Origin: DAIDKA01 sp035487155
GTDB lineage: Bacteria > Pseudomonadota > Gammaproteobacteria > Steroidobacterales > Steroidobacteraceae
Reading direction: 5' to 3'
Assembly: GCA_035487155.1 (NCBI GenBank)
Contig: DATHMK010000088.1
Location: 1 to 64,000, forward strand
DNA: 64,000 nucleotides
Positions 33,773 to 42,335 of the stretch are shown here, one piece after another; position 1 is the stretch's first letter, and every line of letters starts with the position of its first letter. The notes beneath the pieces were generated by a model that did not search any database, was not told the DNA's origin, and saw nothing but the letters and a program-made list of their open reading frames with translations. The position numbers and the translations under genes are program-made.

Positions 33773-35110
33773 TTGAGCATACTTTCGCGCACTCGCCGGC
33801 TGGGCCGCTTCGGGGTAATGACCGCGGCGCTGGCCCTGGCGTTGGGCGCAGGCGTGGCCCTGAGCCTGCAGGCCCGGGCTGCCGATCTGGACACCCCCTC
33901 GACCGCGACGCCCCCGCCCGCTCCGGCGGCGCCCAGCCCCAGCGGCGGCTGGCTTGATGTGTCAACCTGGCCGCTGATCCCGGTGCCGGAAATCGGCGTG
34001 GACCCGGATAGCGGGGTGACGCTGGGCGTGCTGCCGGTGTGGCTGCGTACCAATGACCAGCACGAAATCACCCGGATCTTTGCCCCGGATCTGATCTACA
34101 ACCCGAACTTCGGCGTCGGCGGTCATTTCCGGATCTTCGAGTACCCCTCACTGGATGAGCAATGGTCGGTGGTGGCGGGCTCCATGGAGCGTGTCGAACG
34201 GGAATTCGACTACGAGTTCCAGAAGGGCCGGCTGCGCGACAGCCACTGGTCGTTCGACTCGAGCCTGATTTTCGATCGCAGCGGCGTGCCGCGCTTCTAC
34301 GGTATCGGCAATCATACCCTGGCAGGGGATGTCACCAACTACACCGCCTCGCAGCTGCTGGGTCAGGGGCAGGTCGGCTACAACCTCAATCACACCTGGC
34401 AGATTCAGTACACCTTGCGCGCCCGGCGCATGGAAATTACTCCCGGAACGCTGTCGCATGTTCCGACCATCGAGACCCGTTATCCGGACGTGCATGGCCT
34501 GGGGGTCACCAACGAGGTGCTGAACCAGGTGGCGCTGGTCTATGACACGCGGGATGATTCCACCATTCCGACACGGGGCACCCAGTGGGTGGCCTACGCC
34601 GGCGTCAATGGGCATGACGCCACCATCAGCGATTCGATCTACAGTCTTGCGGGTCTGGACGCGCGCACCTTCGTGCCGCTCAGCTTCCTTCCGGACACCG
34701 TTCTTGCGGCGCACGCCGCGCTGCGTTACCTGCCCAGCGGCCATGAGATTCCGTTTTTTGACTTAAGCAGCATCGGCGGCGGGGAAAGCGACATCGGCGG
34801 AGAGCAGCTGCTGCGCGGGTTCGGCCAGGGCCGCTTTGTCGATCGGGATTCCTTCGATGCCACCTTCGAATTCCGGCACCGGGCCTTTTCCTTCGATGCC
34901 GCGGCCAGCCATGTCGACATAGAAGTGGCCCCCTTCATCGACATGGGCGAGGTCAGCTCGCATACGGGGACCGATCCGCTGTCGGGCCTGCACAAGGTCT
35001 TCGGCGTCGGCGTGCGCGGCATCGCCCGGCCCTCCGTGGTCGGCTATGTGGACATTGGCTATGGGACCGAAGGGGTGGCGGTCTTCACCGGCATCAACTA
35101 TCCGTTCTGA
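33773..35110 (+). CDS. BamA/TamA-family outer-membrane barrel protein without POTRA domains
   Basis: A 445-aa protein starting at TTG 33773 with AGAGG upstream. The signal peptide has a basic n-region (SILSRTRRLGRFG) and a clear hydrophobic core ending QARA. A Pro/Ala linker is followed by a surface-antigen (D15-like) barrel, ending VFTGINYPF with the C-terminal Phe used for outer-membrane insertion. There is no room for POTRA repeats (mature barrel about 400 aa), so it is not BamA itself. It lies just upstream of the phosphonolipid-type genes with a 55-nt gap and may or may not belong with them. Confidence 0.75.
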   Translation: MSILSRTRRLGRFGVMTAALALALGAGVALSLQARAADLDTPSTATPPPAPAAPSPSGGWLDVSTWPLIPVPEIGVDPDSGVTLGVLPVWLRTNDQHEITRIFAPDLIYNPNFGVGGHFRIFEYPSLDEQWSVVAGSMERVEREFDYEFQKGRLRDSHWSFDSSLIFDRSGVPRFYGIGNHTLAGDVTNYTASQLLGQGQVGYNLNHTWQIQYTLRARRMEITPGTLSHVPTIETRYPDVHGLGVTNEVLNQVALVYDTRDDSTIPTRGTQWVAYAGVNGHDATISDSIYSLAGLDARTFVPLSFLPDTVLAAHAALRYLPSGHEIPFFDLSSIGGGESDIGGEQLLRGFGQGRFVDRDSFDATFEFRHRAFSFDAAASHVDIEVAPFIDMGEVSSHTGTDPLSGLHKVFGVGVRGIARPSVVGYVDIGYGTEGVAVFTGINYPF

Positions 35111-35165
35111 TTGACCCATGCTGGATGCCATCGGCGAATCTGCGTAAGCTGCCGGCTGTAAGCTC

Positions 35166-36587
35166 ATGGAAATCACGTCGGAAAGCACTGCCGCAAGCCC
35201 CCATGTCGAGCCGCGTCCCTGGGACGCGCGCCTGGGCCGGCGGCTGGTCACACCCCTCAAGGACAGCTGGGTTACCCCCAATCACCTGACCACGGTGCGA
35301 CTGCTGGTGGGGCTTGCCGGCGCACTGGCCTTCACTCCGGGCACCTGGGGCTGGACCAACCTGGCGGCGCTGCTGGTGATCGTGTCCAATTTTCTCGACC
35401 ATACCGACGGTGAGCTGGCGCGCATCAGCGGCAAGACCAGCCGCATCGGACATCTCTATGATCTGGCCAGCGATGCGCTGGTCACCATCCTGCTGTTCTG
35501 CTGCATCGGCATCGGAGTTGCAGCCGGGGGCACCCGCAGCCTGCCCGGGGGGGTGCCAGCCGCGCTGATGGGCACGGTGGCGGGAGCCGCCGTGGCGCTG
35601 ATTTTCTACCTGCGCATGCGCATCGAGGCGGTACTGGGCAAGGCCGCCACCCGGCAAGGCTCCATGGCAGGCTTTGAAACCGAGGACATCCTGTACCTGC
35701 TGCCGCTGGTCACGCTGTTCGGTGGCCTGACGCCGTTTCTGCTGGCGGCGAGCGTGGGCGCGCCCCTGTTCGCGCTGCTGGTCATCGTGGACTTCGTGCG
35801 CGTGACCCGGGTCAGGGCCGCGCCGCCTGCTGCCGCGCCGGTTGATCCCGCACTCGATGCGACGCTGTCGGCAACTTTGAACGCGCTGGAGGCGCAGGGG
35901 CTGCGCCGGCAGTACCGGGAGCAGGGCAGCTTCCTCTACCTGCCGGATTTTCTGCCCTCCGAATTCACGGCGCGTCTGATCGCGGCGGTTGATGCGGTGA
36001 TGCCCGTCGTCAATCGCAATTTTCTGCCCGGCCACAAGCAAGGCGGCAGCGTCAGTCGCCACAGCATCGATCAGCTCGCACCGTTCATCGCGCAGCTGTA
36101 CCACTGCCCGTCGCTGCTGTCATGGCTGGGCAGCCTCAGCGGTGAGCGGCTGCAGCTTTCGCCGCCCGACGATCCGCATGCCTATGCTTTGTACTTCTAT
36201 ACCAGGCCCGGCGATCACATAGGCTGGCACTACGACACCTCCTATTACTCCGGTCGGCGCTATACCCTGCTGCTGGGCGTCGTGGACCGATCCAGCTGCC
36301 GGCTTGATTACGAGCTGCACACCAAGGAGCCCGGTCGCAGCGTGCAGGCCGGATCGATACAGATTGCGCCCGGTGGCCTGGTGTTCTTTGACGGTGACAA
36401 GCTGCGCCACCGCATCACGCCGATCGGCGCGGACGAGTTTCGCGTTTCGCTCACCTTTGAATACGTCACCGATCAGCGCATGAGTCCGTGGTGGCGCTTC
36501 GTCTCCAACATGAAGGACGCGATCGCGTATTTCGGCTTCCGCCAGGTGTTCAGGCGGATGGTGCGGGGGCGCACGCCCGGTCCATGA
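35166..36587 (+). CDS. Fusion: CDP-alcohol phosphatidyltransferase + 2OG-Fe(II) oxygenase
   Basis: A 473-aa two-domain protein. Residues about 30-215 form a membrane CDP-alcohol phosphotransferase with the complete motif D78-x2-D81-G-x2-A85-R86-x8-G95-x3-D99-x3-D103. Such enzymes join a CDP-activated alcohol to a lipid acceptor. Residues about 240-440 form a prolyl-hydroxylase-like oxygenase with Fe ligands H355, D357 and H415 and the 2-oxoglutarate Arg at 426. It starts a run of overlapping genes leading to phosphonate biosynthesis. I infer that domain 1 attaches a CDP-aminoethylphosphonate head group to lipid and domain 2 hydroxylates it or the lipid. I know of no characterised protein with this pairing. 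Confidence 0.85.
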   Translation: MEITSESTAASPHVEPRPWDARLGRRLVTPLKDSWVTPNHLTTVRLLVGLAGALAFTPGTWGWTNLAALLVIVSNFLDHTDGELARISGKTSRIGHLYDLASDALVTILLFCCIGIGVAAGGTRSLPGGVPAALMGTVAGAAVALIFYLRMRIEAVLGKAATRQGSMAGFETEDILYLLPLVTLFGGLTPFLLAASVGAPLFALLVIVDFVRVTRVRAAPPAAAPVDPALDATLSATLNALEAQGLRRQYREQGSFLYLPDFLPSEFTARLIAAVDAVMPVVNRNFLPGHKQGGSVSRHSIDQLAPFIAQLYHCPSLLSWLGSLSGERLQLSPPDDPHAYALYFYTRPGDHIGWHYDTSYYSGRRYTLLLGVVDRSSCRLDYELHTKEPGRSVQAGSIQIAPGGLVFFDGDKLRHRITPIGADEFRVSLTFEYVTDQRMSPWWRFVSNMKDAIAYFGFRQVFRRMVRGRTPGP

Positions 36588-37579
36588 GGCGTCTGGGATC
36601 CTGGCTGCTGACGGCCGGCCTGCTGTTGTTCCTGGTGCTGCTGCTGTCACAGGGCCTGCCCGCCATACTCGCCACGCTGGCCGCGGCCGGATGGGGCCTG
36701 CTGGTGGTGACGGCCTTCCACCTGATTCCCCTGGGTCTGGATGCGGCTGCGATCCGCGTTCTGTATCAGCGCGGCCAGACCCAGCATGTACTGCTGGATG
36801 CGGTGCTGACCCGCTGGATCGGCGAATCCGCCAACAGCCTCATGCCCGCCGGGCAGCTGGGTGGCCCGGTGTTCATGGCGCGCCACCTGGCCCAGCGCGG
36901 CATGCCGATGTCGCAGTCCGCCGCGGTCATCACTGTCAGCACGACCCTGCAGACCTTCGCGCAGATACTGTTCGCGCTGCTGGGCGTGCTGCTCTTGGGC
37001 GCCCGGGCCGGCGGTGCCTCCGAGCACACCCTGCGCAGCATGGCCTTGATCGCCAGCGGCTTCCTCGCCCTGCAGATCGTCGGCTTCTACTATCTGCAGC
37101 GGCGCGGCTTTTTCAGCAAACTGCTGCGACTGGTCAACCGGCTGGCCGGTTCGCGCAACTGGTCCGGGCTCATGACCCAGGCCCAGGCGATCGATGCCGC
37201 CGTGCAGGAGACTTATTCACGCAGCGCCCCGGTGGCTTGGAGTTTCCTGGCGAGCCTGGTCGGCTGGCTGGTCGGGGCGGGCGAGGTGTACCTGATCCTG
37301 CTGTACATGGAGCACCCGGTGAGCTGGCCGACCGCGCTGCTGCTGGAAAGCCTCGGACAGGCGGTTCGTGGGGCCGCCTTTGCCGTACCCGGGGCACTGG
37401 GGCTGCAGGAGACCGGCTACGTGCTGCTGGCGCCGCTGGCGGGACTGACCCCGGAGGTGGCCCTGGCGCTGTCCCTGGCCAAGCGGGTCCGGGAACTGCT
37501 GCTGGGATTGCCGGGCCTGCTGTACCTGCGTCTGGCGGGCCGCTCCGGAGGGGCCGCCACCGGGGCCGTGCCGCCTTGA
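36584..37579 (+). CDS. Flippase-like membrane protein (lysylphosphatidylglycerol synthase TM / HpnL-like family)
   Basis: A 331-aa integral membrane protein with about eight hydrophobic segments. The ATG at 36584 overlaps the preceding stop (ATGA). Conserved features are the ESANSLMPAGQLGG segment after the second helix and PGALGLQETGYVLL near the C-terminus, both typical of the flippase-like/LPG-synthase membrane domain. Relatives act in hopanoid and lipid trafficking. Here it may flip or transfer the phosphonolipid made by the neighbouring fusion enzyme, which is inferred from the ATGA-coupled position. Confidence 0.8.
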   Translation: MRRLGSWLLTAGLLLFLVLLLSQGLPAILATLAAAGWGLLVVTAFHLIPLGLDAAAIRVLYQRGQTQHVLLDAVLTRWIGESANSLMPAGQLGGPVFMARHLAQRGMPMSQSAAVITVSTTLQTFAQILFALLGVLLLGARAGGASEHTLRSMALIASGFLALQIVGFYYLQRRGFFSKLLRLVNRLAGSRNWSGLMTQAQAIDAAVQETYSRSAPVAWSFLASLVGWLVGAGEVYLILLYMEHPVSWPTALLLESLGQAVRGAAFAVPGALGLQETGYVLLAPLAGLTPEVALALSLAKRVRELLLGLPGLLYLRLAGRSGGAATGAVPP

Positions 37580-37611
37580 AGGTGTAACGGTGTGGTAATG
37601 TTTCTGCAATC

Positions 37612-38385
37612 ATGCGCGCGATCATTCTTGCCGCCGGGCGCGGGTCCCGGCTGTCCCAGTCCCAGGGCACCCAGCTCCCGAAGTGCCTGCTGAAATTCGG
37701 CGGCATAAGCCTGCTCGAACGGCATCTGCGGCTGCTGCAGGCGGCGGGCGTGCGGGAAGTCGTCATGGCCCTGGGTTTCGAGCACCAGGTGGTGGAGCGC
37801 GAGCTTGCGCGCCTGGCGGCGCTGGGCCTGCCGCACGTGGAGGTCTTGCTCAACGAGCGTTTCACTTTGGGCAGCGTGCTCAGCGTGCACGTGGTGCAGG
37901 AGGCCATGCGCCGCGGCGGGGATGTGCTGCTGATGGATGCCGACGTCCTGTACGACGAGCGCATCATGCAGGCGCTGAGCACCGGCCCGGCCCCCAGCAA
38001 CCGCATTCTCATCGACCGGGACTTCGAGGCCGGCGACGAACCGGTGAAGGTGTGCGTCAAGGACGGCGTCCCGGTGGAACTGCGCAAGCAGCTGGCTCCG
38101 GGACTGTCCTTCGACTGCATCGGCGAGTCCGTGGGCTTCTTCCGTTTCGATGAGCGTGCCGCGCGGCGCCTGGCGGATCTGGTCGCGGACTACGTCGATT
38201 CGGGGCGTGCCAACCTGCCCCACGAAGAAACACTGCGTGACCTGATCCTGGAGCGCAGCCAGGTCTTCCAGATCGTCGATGTCACCGGGTCGCCCTGGAT
38301 CGAGATCGATTTTCCCGCCGATGTCGAACGGGCAGCACGCGATGTGCTGCCGCAGCTCGCATCCCTTTCAGGAGCGGCCGCATGA
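37612..38385 (+). CDS. Sugar/phosphonate-type nucleotidyltransferase
   Basis: A 257-aa nucleotidyltransferase of the MobA/GlmU-like fold. The N-terminal binding loop LAAGRGSRLSQSQGTQLPKCLL contains the G-x-G-x-R and the catalytic Lys. The metal Asp lies in LLMDADVLYD, and a second acidic site in WIEIDFPADVERA. In phosphonate clusters such enzymes (PntC-like) make CMP-2-aminoethylphosphonate from CTP, exactly the activated alcohol that the CDP-alcohol transferase at 35166 would need. The assignment of CTP and aminoethylphosphonate is inference from context. Its stop overlaps the PEP mutase start (ATGA). Confidence 0.8.
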   Translation: MRAIILAAGRGSRLSQSQGTQLPKCLLKFGGISLLERHLRLLQAAGVREVVMALGFEHQVVERELARLAALGLPHVEVLLNERFTLGSVLSVHVVQEAMRRGGDVLLMDADVLYDERIMQALSTGPAPSNRILIDRDFEAGDEPVKVCVKDGVPVELRKQLAPGLSFDCIGESVGFFRFDERAARRLADLVADYVDSGRANLPHEETLRDLILERSQVFQIVDVTGSPWIEIDFPADVERAARDVLPQLASLSGAAA

Positions 38386-40109
38386 ACGCGACACTGACCC
38401 CCCATCCGGTCCACGTATCACGCAGCGCGCAGTTGCGCCGGATACTGGTGGGTCCGGAACTCGAATTTCTCATGGAAGCGCACAACGGCCTCTCGGCGCG
38501 CATCGTCAGGGAGGCCGGATTCAGTGGCATCTGGGCCTCGGGACTGTCGATCTCGGCGCAATTCGGGGTCCGCGACAACAACGAGGCGAGCTGGACCCAG
38601 GTCGTGGACATGCTGGAGTTCATGGCCGACGCCAGCGATCTGCCCATCCTGCTGGATGGCGATACCGGTTACGGCAACTTCAACAACCTGCGACGCCTGG
38701 TGCGCAAGCTCGAACAGCGTGGCATCGGCGGCGTGTGCATCGAAGACAAGATCTTTCCCAAGACCAACAGCTTCCTGAACGGTGAGCGCCAGCCGCTGGC
38801 GGACGTCGAGGAATTCGCCGGCAAGATCGCCGCCGGCAAGGATACCCAGACCGATCCTGACTTCTGCATCGTGGCCCGGGTCGAGGCGCTGATTGCCGGT
38901 TGGGGCATGGAGGAGGCGCTGCGCCGCGCCGAGGCCTACCGGCGCGCCGGCGCGGACGCCATCCTCATCCACAGCAAGCTGTCGCGTCCCGATGAGATCC
39001 TGAGCTTCGCGCGCGAGTGGGGCGGGCGCGCGCCGCTGGTGATCGTACCCACCAAGTACTACAGCACGCCCAGTGACGTGTTCCGCAAGGCGGGCATCAG
39101 CACGGTGATCTGGGCCAATCACCTGGTGCGCTCCTCGGCCGCGGCCATGCAGGCGGTGGCCCGCGACATTCATGACCACCAGACCGTGGTGAATGTCGAG
39201 GACCGGATCGTCTCCGTGGAGGAGATCTTCAGGCTGCAGGATGCGGATGAGTATTCGGCCGCCGAGCGGCTGTACCTGTCGGCTGCGTCCGCGGCGCGCA
39301 ACGCCATCGTGCTGGCCGCGGGGCGTGGCCGGGGGCTTGAGGCGCAGACCACCGACCGCCCCAAGATCATGCTCAATATCGCCGGCAAGCCGCTGCTGCG
39401 CTGGCTGGTGGATGGGTTCAAGAAACAGAACATCAACCAGATCACGGTGGTCGGCGGCTACCGTGCCGATGCCATCGACACGGCCGGGATCCGCCTGGTC
39501 CTCAATGAAAAGCATGCCCAAACCGGCGAGCTCGCCTCACTGGCCTGCGCCGCCGCCGCGCTGGAGACCGATACGGTCATCTCCTACGGCGATCTGCTGT
39601 TTCGCAGCTATGTGCTGCGCGCGCTGGTGGAAAGCAAGGGCGAGTTCTCGGTGGTCGTGGATTCCTCGGCCACCGACGCCAACAATCGCACCGTCCGGGA
39701 CTTCGCCTTCTGCTCAAGTGCCGATGACCGCGGCCTGTTCGGCACCCCGGTGCGCCTGCAGCGCGTGGTCGGCAGCAAGGAAGCCGCGCAGGAGGGTGCC
39801 GCGCCCAGCCCGTCCCATGGGCGCTGGATCGGTCTATTGAATGTCAGCCGCGGCGGCATCCCGCGCCTGCAGCGCGTGCTGGGGCAGCTTCAGGCGCGTG
39901 CCGATTTCGATTCGCTGGACATGCCGGCGTTGCTCAACGCCCTGGTGGCCGATGGCGCCGCCATCGAGGTGCAGTACGTGCACGGTCACTGGCGCGGTGT
40001 CAACGATCTGGAAGACCTGCATTCGGCGGTGGATTTCGCGCACGCGCAGGCGCCAATCGGGGCCGTACAGGGCACGAACGGCAAGACCCGCGATGCTCGA
40101 GGCACGTGA
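38382..40109 (+). CDS. pepM: Phosphoenolpyruvate mutase fused to a nucleotidyltransferase
   Basis: A 575-aa bifunctional protein. Residues about 15-300 are PEP mutase, which forms the C-P bond by rearranging PEP to phosphonopyruvate. It has GDTGYGN metal-site residues (from D92) and the diagnostic EDKIFPKTNS at 121-130, which separates mutases from isocitrate-lyase relatives. Residues about 307-575 are an NTP-transferase domain (LAAGRGRGLEAQTTDRPKIML). The mutase-transferase fusion is known in other phosphonate clusters. The gene overlaps both neighbours. Two nucleotidyltransferases in one cluster imply two activation steps or redundancy. Confidence 0.93.
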   Translation: MNATLTPHPVHVSRSAQLRRILVGPELEFLMEAHNGLSARIVREAGFSGIWASGLSISAQFGVRDNNEASWTQVVDMLEFMADASDLPILLDGDTGYGNFNNLRRLVRKLEQRGIGGVCIEDKIFPKTNSFLNGERQPLADVEEFAGKIAAGKDTQTDPDFCIVARVEALIAGWGMEEALRRAEAYRRAGADAILIHSKLSRPDEILSFAREWGGRAPLVIVPTKYYSTPSDVFRKAGISTVIWANHLVRSSAAAMQAVARDIHDHQTVVNVEDRIVSVEEIFRLQDADEYSAAERLYLSAASAARNAIVLAAGRGRGLEAQTTDRPKIMLNIAGKPLLRWLVDGFKKQNINQITVVGGYRADAIDTAGIRLVLNEKHAQTGELASLACAAAALETDTVISYGDLLFRSYVLRALVESKGEFSVVVDSSATDANNRTVRDFAFCSSADDRGLFGTPVRLQRVVGSKEAAQEGAAPSPSHGRWIGLLNVSRGGIPRLQRVLGQLQARADFDSLDMPALLNALVADGAAIEVQYVHGHWRGVNDLEDLHSAVDFAHAQAPIGAVQGTNGKTRDARGT

Positions 40110-41274
40110 GTTCGTCGAGGCCACGCGCCGGCGCGGCTTCCGGTGGTACGCCGGAGTTCCCTGTTCGTACCTGACGCCGTTCATCAACTACGTGCTGCAG
40201 GACCCGCAGCTGCGCTACGTATCGGCGGCCAATGAAGGCGATGCGGTGGCCTTGGCCGCCGGGGTGACGCTGGCCGGCGATGGTCGCGGAGGTCCGGGCC
40301 GCGGCATTGCCATGATGCAGAACTCCGGCCTTGGCAATGCAGTCAGTCCGCTCACCTCGCTGACCTGGACATTCGGTCTGCCGCAGCTGCTGATCGTGAC
40401 CTGGCGTGGCCAGCCCGGGGTCCCCGATGAGCCGCAGCATGCGCTGATGGGGCCGATCACCCCGACCATGCTCGACACCATGCAGATTGCCTGGGAGTTG
40501 TTTCCCACCGAGGCCGCGCAGCTGCCTGCCGTGCTGGATCGTGCGCTCACCTGCATGAACCAAACGGGCCGCCCGTATGCGCTGCTGATGCAGAAGGGCA
40601 GTGTCGCCGCCACCGAGTTGCACGCGGCGGCGCCGCTGACGGTTGCGCAGGGGCCGGCGGCTGCGGTGAGCGTGCGGCGCAGCGCCGCGCGGCCCGAGGA
40701 GCGGCCCACACGCGCCCAGGCGCTGCGTGAGATGGTCGCCCACACCCGCGAGGGTGAGAGCGTACTGCTGGCATCGACAGGATTTTGCGGCCGCGAGCTG
40801 TATGCGGTCGCGGACCGGGTCAATCATCTGTACATGGTGGGTTCGATGGGCTGTGTGACGCCGCTGGCGCTGGGGTTGGCGCTGGCGCGACCGGATCTGA
40901 AGGTCATCGCGCTGGATGGCGATGGCGCGGCGCTGATGCGTCTGGGCGCCCTGGCCACGGTGGGCGCCAGCGCGCCGCGCAACTTCTGGCACCTGCTGCT
41001 GGACAACAGCGCGCATGAATCCACCGGCGGTCAGGCCACGGTCTCCGCGACCGTGGCCTTCGCCGATGTCGCCGCCGCCTGTGGCTATCGCTCCTGCCTG
41101 GATACCGATTCGGTGGCGCAGCTGGCGCAGTGGCTGGCGCTGGCGGAGGGTCCGCATTTCGCACGGCTGCTGACGCGCACCGGAACGGCGCCGGACCTGC
41201 CGCGTCCCAAGGTCACACCGATGCAGGTTCGTGAGCGCTTCATGAAGCATATCGGCGTTGCGGTGCCGACATGA
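40093..41274 (+). CDS. ppd: Phosphonopyruvate decarboxylase
   Basis: A 393-aa thiamine-diphosphate enzyme that decarboxylates phosphonopyruvate to phosphonoacetaldehyde, pulling the unfavourable PEP mutase reaction forward. The ATG at 40093 overlaps the mutase gene by 17 nt and begins MLEAREFVEATRRRGF. It shows the family start GVPCSYLTPF, the cofactor Glu in AANEGDAVALAAG (E48), and the Mg/ThDP motif GDGAALM (276-282) with Asn 305. ALMGPITPTMLD is typical of this family. The frame is open upstream, but the mutase C-terminus occupies it in another frame. Confidence 0.93.
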   Translation: MLEAREFVEATRRRGFRWYAGVPCSYLTPFINYVLQDPQLRYVSAANEGDAVALAAGVTLAGDGRGGPGRGIAMMQNSGLGNAVSPLTSLTWTFGLPQLLIVTWRGQPGVPDEPQHALMGPITPTMLDTMQIAWELFPTEAAQLPAVLDRALTCMNQTGRPYALLMQKGSVAATELHAAAPLTVAQGPAAAVSVRRSAARPEERPTRAQALREMVAHTREGESVLLASTGFCGRELYAVADRVNHLYMVGSMGCVTPLALGLALARPDLKVIALDGDGAALMRLGALATVGASAPRNFWHLLLDNSAHESTGGQATVSATVAFADVAAACGYRSCLDTDSVAQLAQWLALAEGPHFARLLTRTGTAPDLPRPKVTPMQVRERFMKHIGVAVPT

Positions 41275-42335
41275 TCCTGCTCAATCCGGGTCCTGTGACC
41301 TTGAGCGAACGGGTGCGCCGCAGTCTTCTGAATCCGGACCTGTGTCATCGCGAGGCGGAGTTCTTCGACCTGCAGGAGGAGCTGCGCGCGGGGCTGCTGG
41401 CCGTGTATGACCTGGATCCTGAGGAATGGTCCGCGGTGCTGATGACCGGTTCGGGCACCGCGGCCGTGGACAGCATGATCGCAAGCCTGCCGCCGGCGGC
41501 GGCGCGGCTGCTGGTGCTGGAAAACGGTGTCTACGGGGAGCGCATCCGGCAGATTTGCGCCCAGTACGGCATCGCTCATGAAGCACTCGCGGGCGCCTGG
41601 TTGTCGGCGCCGGATCTGGATGCGCTGGCCACCCGCCTGGCGGGCGGGGCCTTCACGCATCTGGCTGCGGTCCATCACGAAACGACCACCGGCCGTCTCA
41701 CCGACATCGCGGCCCTCTACCGCGTGTGTGCCGCGCATCGGGTGCAGGTGCTGCTGGATGGCGTCAGCAGCTTCGGTGCCGAAGCCATCGATTTTGCCGA
41801 TGCCAGCCTCGCCGCCGTGGCCGCCACGGCCAACAAGTGTCTGCACGGTGTGCCGGGGGCTTCCTTTGTGATCACGCGCCGCGCGGCATTGCGCCGGGCC
41901 GTGAGCCGTACCTACTACCTGGACCTCGCGCGTCTGGCGCGCCTGCAGGATGAGCGCAATACCCCCTTCACCCCGGCGGTTCATGTGTACTACGGCTTGC
42001 GCGAAGCGCTGCGCGAGTACCGGGAGCAGGGCGGGCGCGCGGCCCGCTTTGAACGCTACGCGGCGCTCGCCGAGCAGGTGCGCGCGGGGCTGGCGCAGCT
42101 GGGCATCCAGGGGCTGTTGTCCCCGCAGCACTCCTCGGTGGTGCTGCGGGCGTATCATCTGCCCCGCGGCATCAGCTATACGGTGCTGCATGATGCACTC
42201 AAGGCCGATGGCTTCGTGATCTATGCCGGTCAGGGAGACCTGTCGCGCACCCTGTTTCGCATTTCGACCATGGGCGAGATCAGCGCCGATGATGTGGGAC
42301 GGCTGCTGGAGTCCTTCCGGAGGATCTGTCGATGA
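41271..42335 (+). CDS. phnW: 2-aminoethylphosphonate--pyruvate transaminase
   Basis: A 354-aa class V aminotransferase. It begins MILLNPGPVTLSERVR. HHETTTGR (135-142) binds substrate, Asp 163 contacts the pyridine nitrogen and Lys 189 in ATANKCLHGVPG holds PLP. Working in the biosynthetic direction after the decarboxylase, it converts phosphonoacetaldehyde to 2-aminoethylphosphonate. PhnW can also act catabolically, but no phosphonatase (phnX) is present and the mutase and decarboxylase are adjacent. It overlaps both neighbours by 4 nt. Confidence 0.93.
   Translation: MILLNPGPVTLSERVRRSLLNPDLCHREAEFFDLQEELRAGLLAVYDLDPEEWSAVLMTGSGTAAVDSMIASLPPAAARLLVLENGVYGERIRQICAQYGIAHEALAGAWLSAPDLDALATRLAGGAFTHLAAVHHETTTGRLTDIAALYRVCAAHRVQVLLDGVSSFGAEAIDFADASLAAVAATANKCLHGVPGASFVITRRAALRRAVSRTYYLDLARLARLQDERNTPFTPAVHVYYGLREALREYREQGGRAARFERYAALAEQVRAGLAQLGIQGLLSPQHSSVVLRAYHLPRGISYTVLHDALKADGFVIYAGQGDLSRTLFRISTMGEISADDVGRLLESFRRICR

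Noticed and set aside
35111..35165. TTGACC at 35111 as a separate promoter for the phosphonolipid genes
   Set aside because: The -10 region is a poor match at any usual spacing; the gap is short and read-through from the upstream gene is possible.
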